Assembly: GCF_000203795.2 (NCBI RefSeq)
Contig: NW_006281103.1
Location: 325,224-389,223, forward strand
Reading direction: 5' to 3'
From: Batrachochytrium dendrobatidis JAM81
Taxonomy: Eukaryota > Chytridiomycota > Chytridiomycetes > Rhizophydiales
Length of the DNA stretch: 64,000 bases
Shown: piece by piece, positions 23,901-35,649 of the stretch
Layout: every line of letters starts with the position of its first letter
Numbering within the stretch: the first letter of the stretch is position 1
Notes under the pieces: model-generated
The model's input: the letters and a program-made list of their open reading frames with translations, nothing else
Database searches by the model: none
Told to the model about the DNA's origin: nothing
Position numbers and translations under genes: made by a program

Positions 23901-24776
23901 GGGATATGCAGGCGCTATTAAGCGATCAGCGTCGGTTAGGCGACAAGTGGTATATATTTACATGAATTGATATGTTGGTCATCAAACTGAAAATAATAAT
24001 TGTAATCCATCATGAATGATATGTTTAGGAAAGAGGAATCGAGCCGAATTACTGAGCAATATGAAATTTCATTATCACACCTTCGAAATCAAATTGTGCA
24101 GCATCAAGCAAAAATCACTGAGCTGGAAGTCAAGCTTCATAAAGCCAATGCACAACATCGTGACTTGATGGATCAGATCTTGCATGAAAAGCGTGAATTG
24201 GGTGTGCTGCATTCACGATGCATCAATTCAGAAGGTCGAGTTGAAAGTTTGAGCCGTCAAGTTGGTGTGCTGGTTGGTAAAGAGGCCGAGTTGATTGAAG
24301 ATCGTCGAAGACTTCGTAAGTTATTTGGTCATATATATTGTAAACTTCAATTGGTGATGTTGTTTTTTTAAAATATGCTATTTTCAGAAAGAGATTTAGA
24401 TCTTGCCATTATGGAACGGGATCGATTTAAAAGAGATGCGAGATACCATGCAAAGCAAGACATGAGCCTCAACAATGCATTTCTTAGGTAGGGTTTAGTT
24501 TGAGTAGTATTACTTGAACATTAGTATTGAATGCATTATATTTGGGATAAAAGGGCAAAGACGGATGTAACAGATGCAATGATGCAAAGCGAAGCCGTGG
24601 AAGCATTCGGCAAAGAAGCGAATACGCAAGTGCGTGACTTGGAGGCAGATATTGCAAGAGTAACACAACGATCCATGACAGGACACCATCAGTACAAACG
24701 ACAACCATTAAAGTCAACAGGACTGTCGATGAATGCAGATTTAGTGTTGTCTACAGACTCTTTATTGTCTACATGA
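20990..24776 (+). CDS. Long coiled-coil protein, SCLT1-like (probable basal-body distal appendage component)
   Basis: A multi-exon gene (about 15 exons separated by short introns of 50-90 bp). The N-terminal 150 or so residues are disordered and Ser/Pro-rich (TEAPPSLYRQNRSKERL). The rest is almost continuous heptad coiled coil: EAIIAQLKATQTSLEEEV, QYQARVKQHEKQIDQMKQEI, SELDRLTRHIPAEADRLSML, SKIATLEHEKKSELEAKTKK. The C-terminal block MQALLSDQRRLGDKW joined to KEESSRITEQYEISLSHLRN resembles the C-terminal WKEE..TE..EI..LR block of SCLT1, which docks the basal body to the membrane in cilium assembly. Zoosporic fungi build flagella, so this role is plausible. Coiled coils give weak homology, and another centrosomal family such as CEP89 is possible. 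The stop is at 24774-24776. Confidence 0.62.
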
Positions 24777-25346
24777 ATAGTTTAAAATAGAATCTATTTT
24801 TAAATAAACCATGATTTTAAAAATATCAAATCTAGAATATTACAGCCAGTATTCACGTATAATGAAACATTAGACTAAAATACACGATAAATAGCCAATC
24901 TTACTAGGCAGCATTGTTTTGTAAACTTTAATTCGCCAGTCTTTCTCCTCCATGCTCATTATTGTACAAAAATACTGAAAAATGTTTACATCTCTGTTTG
25001 AATACATTCCACATCCTTGACATGTTTTCAACCTCCAACTTTCCTTTTCATCAAAATGAATATTTCAAGTAAACGTTGGATGACTTGCATGTATAGTTGC
25101 ATTATTGAGATATGTTGAACTAGAACGTGTCTAATATTAAAATAGTTTCAATAAAACGAATAATTCATTTCCAACAACAGCGAATATTCAACAATTGTTT
25201 ATTCCAAGACAATCATTACAAAAGTGTTTCATTTTACATAAACACGGCCAACAAGATTGCTTTCTGGTCGTGTTTGATTTTCAGAAAAACAATTTTTTCA
25301 GTTGAGCATCTTTTTAATATTCTAATCAATTCCTTGACTAGAGAAC
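24777..25346. other. Spacer between SCLT1-like gene and WDR55
   Basis: About 570 bp, AT-rich, between two + strand genes. No exon set or RNA signature was recognised; the right end should hold the WDR55 promoter. Confidence 0.4.
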
Positions 25347-27120
25347 ATGCAAACCAAACCATTAAAAGTCATCGAGTGCGGAGAGCAAGTATTTGACTTG
25401 ACTTTTCATCCTTCTAAATCCATTATAGCCGCAGGTACAATTGAAGGTCAAGTTGTTTGGTAAGATTGAATGAATAATCAGTTTCAATTAATGATTCAAC
25501 ATTTTATTTTTAATCCATGTAAAACTAATATCCTGTCATTGGTTTAACCCATTCTTATTCATCTGATATGCCATGCATCCATTGAAAGCTTCGATTATGG
25601 AAACCATGATACAACTCAAGATGCAACTTTATTGTTCAACAAGCGCATTCACAAGCATTCATGTCGGTCGCTTGATTTTAGCACAAGTGGTGCAGGTATG
25701 ATCGGTTTGACTCTCTAAACAACTCCATATATTTTAAATCAAGTATTAACGGTTTTACATAGAGTTGTTTTCTGTATCAAAAGATCGATCAGTTCAAATG
25801 ATTGATGTTGATTCTGAAAAAGTCAAGTTACGTAAAGTAGATGCGCACAGGTATGTGTTTGAATAAACAGCTGACATTGGTCTTTGGTTGACAAGCTAAA
25901 TTGATGAGTATGCTGGTTTTTGTAGTGAGCCTATTAATATTGTCAAGTCGTTATCTGAGAGTATGATTGCTACTGGAGATGACGCTGGATGCATCAAGGT
26001 AGTATCGTGTCATGGCATACTCCAACTTTTCTATTAATAACTCAGCCTGTCTAATACTGATGTGTTTCATTGAATACTTAGATTTGGGATACCAGACAGC
26101 GCAGAGTGGTGCGAAAGTATCACGATAATCGTGATTTTATTACCGACTTTGAGTTTGATAAAGCCAAGAACACGCTCTTGGCTACTGGTGGTGATGGGTG
26201 TCTTTCCGTATACAACCTCTCCAGCAACAAAGCAGTTGCCGTTTCTGCTAGTCAGGATGATGAATTATTATCTGTTAAACTTATTCGGGTAACTATTTTT
26301 TGATGCATTACTGTTTTGGAGCCTTTGCACTTCCAAATACGATCTCTAATAGACTCATTAAAATATATAGAATTCAACAAAGGCTGTCGTCGGAACACAG
26401 TCAGGAGTGTTGCTGATTTTTTCTTTTGGAAACTGGGGCGACTGTACAGACCGATTTCCAGGCCATCCAATGAGTGTCAGTTCTCTAGTCAAAAACACAG
26501 ACTCGACGATTTTCAGTGGATCCAGTGATGGCATTATTCGATCTGTTGGCATGTTTCCTCATAGGCTGATTGGTGCGGTAGCGGACACTGGCGAAACAAT
26601 GCCTATTGAAAAAATGCGCATGTCGTTTGATGACGAGATATTGGCAACGTGTTCTCATGATACTTTGGTCAAATTTTGGAAAGCAAATGATTCTGGAGAC
26701 CGCAGTGATGATAAGCAAGATGAATCTGATGACAGTAGTGAGGATCAAGACAGTGATGAAGACAAAGATGGCGAATCAGATGAGTCTGTTGTAATTCAAC
26801 ACCCCAAATCAGTTGATGTAGCTGACAAACGCGATCAGAGTGAAAGTGAAGATACTCAAGACAGTGACAATACTCAAGACAGTGATTCAGAGGACGAGCA
26901 AAGCGACGAAATATCAAAACCCAAATCTTTCTCAAAAAAGGTTGATATTCCGTTGAAACGCCAATCTAAACAGTCGTCAACGGATGATGACGATAGTTCT
27001 GACAGTACTAATGAACGTAGAAATAGACAAAAGACACCAAAGTTGAGCAAAGCGGCTGTTCAAGAGATGTTCCAACGTACGATTCAAGATCGAACCAAAT
27101 TCTTCTCAGCTTTTGATTAA
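25347..27120 (+). CDS. JIP5: WD40-repeat ribosome biogenesis protein WDR55/JIP5
   Basis: A nucleolar WD40 protein family linked to rRNA processing. About seven exons encode: MQTKPLKVIECGEQVFDLTF with IIAAGTIEGQVVW (25347 onward), FDYGNHDTTQDATLLFNKR and SCRSLDFSTSG, ELFSVSKDRSVQMIDVDSE, EPINIVKSLSESMIATGDD joined to IKIWDTRQRRVVRKYHDNRD, then FITDFEFDKAKNTLLATGGD, and LLIFSFGNWGDCTDRFPGHP with FSGSSDGIIRSVGMFPHRLI. The WGDCTDRFPGHP and GSSDGIIRSV..P..LIG motifs are specific to WDR55/JIP5. The C-terminus is a long acidic and Ser-rich tail (about 26700-26990), then a basic helix ending RTKFFSAFD, as in the family. It converges with MIC19, with 120 bp between the stops. Confidence 0.9.
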
Positions 27121-27239
27121 AATATCCACATGTACACTAGTTTAGACTATTGTTTTCAAACTTGGTCGAGTTTTTAATAATAATATCGATATTGAGAAGG
27201 ATTGGCTCAAGATAAAAATAACCCAATCAAATGGCTTGT

Positions 27240-28195
27240 CTAATGAGCACTGGCCACAAAATCCTGTTGTATATCAAGTCAGCAAGAATCAAGTATATAT
27301 CGTGTAAACTACACATTCAAATATGACTAGCCACAACAGAATATACCTTGAGTGCCTTTTTTTCAAGATCTTTGAATGTCTGTACCTGCTGCCAACAGTC
27401 AAGTGCACGAGTGGGGTTATTCCTAATCAGCATCAATAGGTTACAAGTTTGTTAAAGCGTTACTTGTGCTCAATTAGATTAATACAGTCTAAATTGACTC
27501 CAAATTCGGTTGAGTTTACCTGTAGCACTTTACGACTTCATCCTGGGCAATGCGATACTCGTCTTTTGGTTCGAATTTAGGAATACTAGAATATAGAGTG
27601 TATCAAGAACAATGTACAACGGCATGATTAAATACTAGATCTAGATAATCATGTAAAAAACATTGAACCCAAAGCAACAAATGGGCCAAGACAGCAACTA
27701 ACTTGTTTTGTCTGCGAATGAGATCTTCAGCCTCGCGACGGACCTGCTCAACAGAGCGCTGTTCCTGGATCAAACGAGACTGTTGATGAAATGATAGTTC
27801 TTTTTTTACACGATTTTGAACAATAGCATCAAGATCATCAGAAGAGTAATCCTCCTCGGCAGATGAATGCAGTATCCGGTCCTACAAGATTCCAATCTAA
27901 TGTCAATAAATATGCATTGATTCAAGATGATAATTTAGAGATCACAAATAGGGATTAAAACCAACTTACATCAACACCTTGCAGTTTCCTAACCAGGTTG
28001 GGAGAAAACTAATAGAATCAAATCCATGGCAAGAAATAAGTCGATACAATCTACAGCATGAACTTTTATACAAGTGAATTCACATCAGAAACAGCCATTT
28101 AAAATCACCTGAATAGGAATATCAAGCGAAGACACAGTGGGATTGTGCAGCACAAAGGCAGAAGCAGCGCTTGTCTTTGAGTAGCCAACGCCCAT
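27240..28195 (-). CDS. MIC19: MICOS subunit MIC19 (CHCH-domain cristae organiser)
   Basis: A mitochondrial inner-membrane protein of the MICOS complex. The minus strand starts MGVGYSKTSAASAFVLHNP, with Gly2 in an MGxxxS context that permits N-myristoylation as in CHCHD3. The next small exons give FSPNLVRKLQGVD, DRILHSSAEEDYSSDDLDAI and a helical stretch SFHQQSRLIQEQRSVEQVRR. The last exons give FEPKDEYRIAQDEVVKCYRN and NPTRALDCWQQVQTFKDLEK. This is one C-x10-C CHCH half with the LDCWxxVxxFK pattern seen in fungal MIC19. Joining AAG at about 27349 to GATTTT after CAACAG gives the end KDFVASAH with stop 27240-27242. Reading through instead would add VYSVVASHI, so the last exon is less certain. 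It shares a short divergent promoter with POP1. Confidence 0.82.
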
Positions 28196-28253
28196 ATTGT
28201 CTGATTTAAAGTGAAGATCGACTTGCAGCAAACAACCAAAAAGTGAAGTAAAA

Positions 28254-28261
28254 TCACGTGA
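28254..28261. promoter_or_regulatory. TCACGTGA E-box palindrome in the MIC19/POP1 promoter
   Basis: The octamer is identical to the one at 2671-2678. It is a candidate bHLH factor site. Confidence 0.4.
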
Positions 28262-28271
28262 TATATGTTGT

Positions 28272-28330
28272 GAAATTCTTGAAATTCTTGCCGAAATTAT
28301 TGAAATTCTTGTGAAATTCTTAAAATTCTC
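28272..28330 (+). repeat. Six GAAATTCTT-like repeats abutting POP1 start codon
   Basis: Copies lie at 28272, 28281, 28293 (GAAATTATT), 28302, 28313 and 28322 (AAAATTCTC). They fill the POP1 5' leader up to the ATG at 28334. Expansion by slippage or a clustered protein-binding site are both possible. Confidence 0.85.
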
Positions 28331-28333
28331 AAA

Positions 28334-31300
28334 ATGAAGCGACAGGCTGACAGCACAACTGCGATCGACTCTAGTAAGAATTCAGGATTAGATACTCCTG
28401 GTTTAAATGCTAAACAGAGAAAAAAAAGTATGCTTGATAATATTCGCTGTTTCTGTGTCAAATCGGAATATGTTTGATAGAAATCAAGTCGTTTAATTCA
28501 TAATTATGCTCAAGTCAAACAGCAGATGCATGTCCAAGGTGTGTCTGAACCAGTTTATAATTCAAAAGATATTGCTTCGAATTCGCTTAAACAAGACAAA
28601 TCTATAACGACTCTTCCGCCTCGCCAACTTCAGATCAATGAAGTTATTCAGGTAAGTACGCCATTCATTTCTTTAAATTCACAACTTTTCATTCATTTCA
28701 TTCCATCGCTTTCGTTATCAGGCACGATCGTTTGAGATTAGTTCTTTGGAAACAGCACTTTCAAATGCAACGTATGTTTTTTGTTTGAAATGTCTAGGAA
28801 TGACAAGTATTATGACTGACAGTTTTCAACTTAATTTATATTCAGCGAGTATACCGGAGCACAAAGAGTTTTTCAAACTCTTCCCAGACATATGCGTCGT
28901 CGAGCTGCAAGTTATAATGTTAAACGACTACCAATGCACATTAGAAAGAGAGCTTTGGTTCAGGTTGAATTTTATAAAATTGGTATGGAAAATCCAAAGT
29001 ATTATTCCATTTGTATTAATCAGATTGGCATGATTGTCGTTTTATTTTATAGATGTCAAAAGATAAAACCTGCCAGAATTTACCCAAGCATAGATACAAA
29101 AAACGGAAAGCTACTCACCTTTCTGAAGAATTTATGAAACGGCCAGGTAAAAGCATTTGTTGTGTATAATACATTTTATTCAAATTAGCTTAATCAAAAC
29201 TTTGATTTTAGCACATAACAAATGGCTTGAGACCCATGTTTGGCACGCAAAACGAATGAAAATGGTCGAAAAATGGGGATATAAATTGGTAACTGATTGT
29301 CATTTATAAATCCAAGTTTCATTTTTTCGATATGCTCACTATATGCTTGATTATATATATACATAGGCTGACCATCCCAATGACAAAAACTTACGATCTG
29401 CTTTTAGATCCAGCAAAAATCAAAGTGTAATACATGATGCATCGTATATTCAACCAATAGAATTGAATGGTCCTGAACTGGTAGTTGTTAAGCTTCTTCA
29501 AAGCTTTTTGGATCCAACATTTCCTAATTGTGCACAGAAAGAGTTGAGTATCATTTTGTTGATATGAAATCTGAAACAAAAATTTGGTTAAACTTACATT
29601 TTATAAATATGCAATTAGTTACTTGAATGGCTCAAGACACCTGGTGACATTTTTTCACAAACAAGCCTCATATCCTGCAGGGGCTATTGGATTGATAGAG
29701 ATTCTTTGGAAACCCAACCATCGAGTTGCAGAAAATGCTTTGACTGATATACGAACCGTTTGGCTATTTACACATCCTGACACGCATGAGCGTATTTTAA
29801 AACTGTTAAAAGAAGCAATTGAGTTGCCAACCAGTTTGGTTTCAAACACACCTGTTTCTATTGTCAGTTTAAAAGGCGAGTTTTGTCGTTTTGAATTCTG
29901 TGGACCTAGATCGCATGCAATACTATCCGAATGTTTGCAACTCTGCAGTGAAAATACGGATTTAGGAGACGTCAATAGCATATCCCATAGCGTATGGCAG
30001 CAACTGTATTCTTTGATTTCGCCTACATCTGTTTCTCCTGGTGTAGTACTTGGTCTAACAGTACAAGATCCACGTCTCAGGTACTAATATTTTGAACCAC
30101 TGTTGGTATTATTCATTTTAAATTTGTACAGCTTGCTACCACCAATACTCGTGATTTAATATCTTGCTTTACATGTTGTATATTCAATCAGCTTCCCAAT
30201 TAAAATGAAAAGTCGCAATGATGCACAACCGTCTTTTGAAAATGAGCAGGTTCAATCTGATGTCCTGTCTCTTTTGAAAGAATGGCCAGCTGGAGTAGCA
30301 TATCAAAGTTCTATATGGGATAAGGAATCTCGCAAGGTAGCACTGGATACTCGTGCAACAAACGTGCAGATTAATGCGAGACGCTCAATGAATTTGATTC
30401 CAGGCACACCACTAGCTCCATCATCTACTGATAGCAGAATTCCCATTTTGTTGATTCATCGTGCAAATTATTATTCTATGCAGTTTTCACGCGGTGAATA
30501 TTCAGATGGTTGGGATCTAGTTATTCCACGCGGATGGGCAAAAGAATTTTGGTTAACATTTATATTTTCAGGGGCAAGAGTTGCAGGTATGCTCGTTATC
30601 CAATGATTTCATTTGTTTTATTACTACAACTAATTAGACCTGCAATATTTTTGATTTAAATAATAGGATTAAGAGAAAAACGAAGTTTTCATTTTGAAGC
30701 GGCTATTCCATGTTTTCCTTATGATTACCCCGAAACACCCACATATGATGACGATACGTCTATTACTTGTGCAGAATTAGAGAAGATCTATAATCGTACA
30801 CCCAAAGCAAAACGTCCCAATTATGAATCATTGCAAGTACCTTCACCATTTGCTCCTTTGTTTCACCAACTTGAACCCAGCATTTCTCATTCAATTGCAG
30901 AGATTGAATCTGTATGCACAATTTTCACGCAACCAACTACAACGCTTACTGAAAGCGCACAGATTACTCAAAAAGTATCAACAGCTTCATCTGACTTGTT
31001 GCCAGGGAAGTCCACTACAGCACCAATCGTAGTGTTGCACTCACCTAGTCTCATCCAGCTTATACACAATTTATCTCATGCGTTGCCCACATATACGGCA
31101 TTGTGCTCTGTATTGGCTGAAAAGCTTACTGCACTCTCTTACAAAACAGGGAGTTTAATATCTTCTGATGTATTGTCTGATCTTAAATCGGCATTTGTGC
31201 GAGTTGTGATTACACCCATTAAAAAAGGTGCACCTCAAGAACGTGGCATTGTGTATGCAGCAACTGAGTCGGATATTTCCACTTGGCATAGTCTTGCTTC

Positions 31301-31768
31301 TTCGATGGTACAGTATTCATTTTCCAGTCAAAAAAAAGCTTCTACTTTAGAGGAATCCGACGCAAATTTGGTATATTTTATAGTGTTTTAAATGTGTTTT
31401 TTGTAAAAGTTGTATTCAAACCAAGGTTGTTGATTGGATCGTTGTTTTTAGGATGATATTCCATCAAAAGATCGCATTTTGGGGTACTTGACTACTGGAC
31501 ATTTTTCACTTCGACAAGGTCAAGGACAGGCCATTGGATGCTGCAGTCTTGCCAAACTATATAATGCCATGCAGGTTCAAAATGCAGTATTGAAAGGGTA
31601 TGTTTTGCGATCTAGTACTACTCATTGAATGTCAGGGTTACTTATGATATCTGATTTGATAGATCCATGGGCCTGACTTCAAAAGATGGGCGTGTACGTG
31701 TGATTGTTTTTGTGCGAGGTATTACAGATCGTATATGCCGACCGGCCCTTTTGGAAATTATTTCCTAA
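28334..31768 (+). CDS. POP1: Ribonuclease P/MRP protein subunit POP1
   Basis: The largest protein of RNase P and RNase MRP, which act in tRNA 5' maturation and rRNA processing. About ten exons. The N-terminal POP1 domain reads [13 protein letters not shown] joined to [16 protein letters not shown], then [20 protein letters not shown], and [20 protein letters not shown] with [20 protein letters not shown], which is highly specific. The middle exon (29584-30080) carries [20 protein letters not shown] and [20 protein letters not shown]. The POPLD domain follows: [40 protein letters not shown] and [20 protein letters not shown]. The C-terminal part includes [20 protein letters not shown] and ends RPALLEIIS. 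Stop 31766-31768. The 82-bp gap to THOC1 is tail-to-tail. Confidence 0.95.
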
Positions 31769-31850
31769 AACTTTATTTGATCTACTTGTTCAAGTAATAC
31801 ATTTGTAGTGCAGTTAAATATTCGCGATCCAATGATGTTTGGTTTATTTT

Positions 31851-34800
31851 TTATTCTTTGAGTGTATCGATTTTGGATCGCTTGGTTGAGTGTTCATTCA
31901 AATCACCATTTTCATCCGATAATCGTTTCTAAATTAAACAAGTGCAGACAAGCATTAGTGTGATTATATTTCCAGAATGTTGCTGGATCACAAGTAGATT
32001 ACGAGAAAATCAATCAGTCGTTAATCATCAATCGAAGAAATAGTTTTAAAACTTACTGGGGTTAATGGTCGTTCTACTAAAGAATCGCCATCAATGACAC
32101 CTTGTGAAATGGATATAATTTCAGAAGCTTTTTTGAGTTTGCCGATATCATTGTATGCAGTATGTTGGATGATTGGTGGTTCATCAGAATTAGTGTCATT
32201 GTGCCGAGGAGTAGCGGGCTTGCTCAAACTCTCACTGATATTCTCCGCACTGCTCGAACGCGATAGCTGTGTCTGAACCAAATTTCCGTCAATGTCGTCC
32301 TTTTCCACATCACCTCCGTCAATCACTGCATCATCAATGTCCTGCCCAGAAATCAAATCTGTAGCAGATACTGACTGATCTGTATCTGGCAAATTTTGAA
32401 TCAAAAACAGCTGATTCTTCTGACCCACTTTACGCCATTCCCTCAACAACTCCACTACAAGCGACTTTGCTGCAGATTTGGGCACATTGGGATCAAGCGG
32501 TTTGGATCCATCATTTCGCGTTTCCTTTTTGGAAAACAAGTAAGCATGCGATTTGATTGCTGTACGATACGCTATCCAGTTGTATCTCATGTTGTTATAA
32601 TGAACATAAGAAGGATCTTCAATGCCCTCGGCCAAAGTTTCGCAGTCTTCTTCTAGTTGGTAGTCAAGTTCTTTCAAGTGCTCATCCAAACTAGTGACAA
32701 TCGATCTAAACATCAAATAGCGGCACAGGATGAATAATCAAGACAGCACTACGTAATGCTACACACCACTCCAAACACCAACCTTGAGGCCTTGTCTCTC
32801 AACACCTGTTTCAAATCACGGCCTCTCTCCCACAAATTTGTCATTTCTTGATTTCCTAGCCATGACTTGTTTGCAGCAGCGGAGTGTTCAGCCTTGCGTC
32901 GTTTTTTAGTAGTTCCCAACTCTATTATTGGCTTTTCATATGAACTACACGATCCAAGCTTCCATTTGAGCTAAATTAATTGCATGCATAATTACAAGAG
33001 TCAATATTGGCAATACACTCATGCAAATCACAAGTACTATAATGCATGTCAACTTATATCAATGAAAAAATTCATACCCAGTTTCTTTCATGCATAAGAA
33101 CAGTCAACAATGTCTTGGAAAACTTTTTCCCGTTTGGTGAGATTCTTTCAAGAACCTTGAATGAACGTGATCGACATTCAGATACCCACGATTCCTATCA
33201 ATAATAATAGATTCTCTAAGTAAGCACCATCTAGCAGTTCAAGTGTGAATTCGCTAATCACAAAACACGAAGTACCTGATCGGCTGTTAGGACATATGCA
33301 TACTGAATAGCTCTGTTTATAGATTGAGCAATTTCAGAGAATTGCTTTACAATTTTCTCTTTTTCCATAGAAACTAAACTAGACAGAAATTGAAACACAA
33401 TCATGATCTGCAAAAGAATCTGCCGTCTAAAGAATGGATCATTGAGCTAAACATATTGCCAAAAAGTAGTATCTACCAAATTAAAAAGCGCTGAATCACA
33501 ATAATATACTCGGTTTTAAAACAAATCGTCATACCTCTAAATCAAAAAGATTGGTCGAAGTCAAAAACTTTGGGAAAAAATAATCATTTCGAGCATCTGC
33601 AATGGTTGGAACACGATGCTTTTTTTCGCCAACTTTGCGTCGTTCACGATCCGAACCAGTATTTTGATCTGATTCTTTTTGAATATCGTCAAATATTTTG
33701 ACTACTTTTTCTACGCCCTAAATGTATGTCATTGATGTAGATTAATTCAGGGTATTGAGACTCAACTCAAAGATACGTCACGTATTTACCGTTTGAAACT
33801 TTGTAAAATGAGAGATATCAAATAGCAAAGTTGGATTTGAAAAGTACTCCTGCAAGCTCCAAAAACAATGATAAAACTCGGCTTTGGCTAAAAATTTAAA
33901 TCAGTATCAATGACAGTAAAACGATGACGCTGAAATAAGCCAATTTGTGTACTTTTTAAAGAATCTAAGCTTGGTTCCTTGTTATCGTCCATTTCATTAG
34001 AATTTGACGCTGGCTCAAACACGGTCACATTTCCAACATTGTATTCTCCCCTCACATTAACTCCTAGATGTGCAATCAGTTAGAAATGAACTATCAAAAG
34101 GACAAAAAATCCAAATCAACAACTTGCCTGATCTTTCACTCAGTGGATAAGTATTGGAAACAAGTGTTAACAGTTTGCCACAAACAACATTGTGTTTGGA
34201 TTTAGACATTCGACGAAGAAAGTCATTGCAAAAGCGAAGTAGAAACAGTCCACGACCTCGTTCCGATTGCATTCCCTGTCAAAAAACTTTAAATGAACGA
34301 TCTTGCCAAGATATGAATCACAATGCAAGACTACATCTCAATGGTTTAAATCTACATACAAGCGTCATGATCTCTACACGACTATCCAAATAAGAAAACA
34401 ATGAATCTGTACAGTCCACAGTCATAAAGTCCAGGAAATCGTGAATAAGTCTAAATGCTATGACATCGTCGGTGAATCCTACACATTCCAATGATTCCCA
34501 ATACAGTTGCACTGTTAATCGATGCCGTACAGAATAGCAATCCAAGCATTTCAAGACCATCTATACTACCTTGCTGCCCAGCAATAATGGCAATATCCCA
34601 CAAATCCTGAACAATAGAAAATACTTGCAGCAGTTTACCATGATTTTCCACCTAGTTTACACATGCATTGTCAAGCCCAAGACTAGTGACAAGTCTAACC
34701 CATAATATCTCCATAGAAACACCACACTAACCACAATATGTGCTATAATACGACGGAAAGCAACAATAGTCTTATCCTGAGCCAACGAGAGCTTATAACG

Positions 34801-35133
34801 GTCCCAGATGGGTTTGAATATATCATTCATGAGCGAGCTGGCTAATTCTAGTCGTACTGGAGTGAATTTCAAGGGCTGCAGGAGTACTTTGGAAGCATTC
34901 TGTTGACATACAGCAGAATCTGAATGAGATCCAGCAATAAACTTGAACAAGACTTGTTCCAGTGCATGATGCAGTTCATCTGGTTTGGAACAACCGAATG
35001 GTCGAGTTTCCTTGCTCCAACAATTGTCATTTGTAGATTGTCCAGCATGAATGATGGAATGGTCCGTTTCAGATAGACTGCACGCATTGTTATCCATAAT
35101 ATCGCTGCTGTTTAGCGTATCTGCAATGTTCAT
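31851..35133 (-). CDS. THOC1: THO complex subunit 1 (THOC1/HPR1)
   Basis: A component of the THO/TREX complex, which couples transcription to mRNA export. The minus-strand exons give: N-terminal helices around LRLASSLMNDIFKP-like sequence and IVAFRRIIAHIVVSVVFLWR (to about 34690), NHGKLLQVFSIVQDLWDIAI, SLFSYLDSRVEIMT, then ERGRGLFLLRFCNDFLRRMS and KHNVVCGKLLTLVSNTYPLS, the most diagnostic THOC1 segment. Further exons give FEPASNSNEMDD, a FYHCFWSLQEYFSNPTLLF stretch (about 33880-33840), KKHRVPTIADARNDYFFPKF, FFRRQILLQIMIVFQFLSSL and WVSECRSRSFKVLERISPNG. The exon 32716-32039 carries the IEDPSYVHYNNMRYNWIAYR block and an acidic tail. A last exon adds KRLSDENGDLNEHSTKRSKI and ends DTLKE, stop 31851-31853. 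About nine introns. Confidence 0.92.
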
Positions 35134-35649
35134 GATAGTGAATCAAGATCCTGCAACAAAAGAAATTCAAATTCCATCAAATTATTCGCTTGTCGATTAT
35201 TACGATTTCCAGTCATATTCACATAAAATGAAATATTTTTGTAATGTTCAAATATTCGTTACTAAAAATTGACATTATAATTCAATAAACACAATCTTGA
35301 TCATCTAATACAAACTAGTTTTATAAAATTAGTTTGTAAATTGTTCTCTTTCAATGCAATCACACATTTCACAATCAACAAGTTTATCGATTGTAATCCA
35401 GTAATTGGGTTCAATCACTGTTTTCATGCTAATCATGAAAAATAACAGAGTTTAGAAGACAATACTGTCTAGTAATTTCGTGTAAATTCATACATTTCAC
35501 AAAAGTGTATATTCTATTATTCTCATTTCGTGTTCCATTTTACATGAATACAGCTATACTTGAACCTTTATCATTCTTTTTATTTTGGTATTTAAATATC
35601 CTTGTACGTTTGCAGTGTTTGTTTGATGATTATTGTCGCAGTGACGGTT
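35134..35649. other. Spacer between dynein stop and THOC1 start
   Basis: 516 AT-rich bp between two minus-strand genes. It should hold the THOC1 promoter and the dynein 3' flank. No gene, repeat or RNA was recognised. Confidence 0.4.

Larger units (their letters stand above)
28196..28333. promoter_or_regulatory. 138-bp bidirectional promoter of MIC19 and POP1
   Basis: Start codons of MIC19 (-) and POP1 (+) face outward across 138 bp. The spacer holds the palindrome TCACGTGA at 28254-28261 and a run of six 9-bp repeats that ends three bases before the POP1 ATG. Control of both genes from this stretch is inferred from the lack of any other room. Confidence 0.6.
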
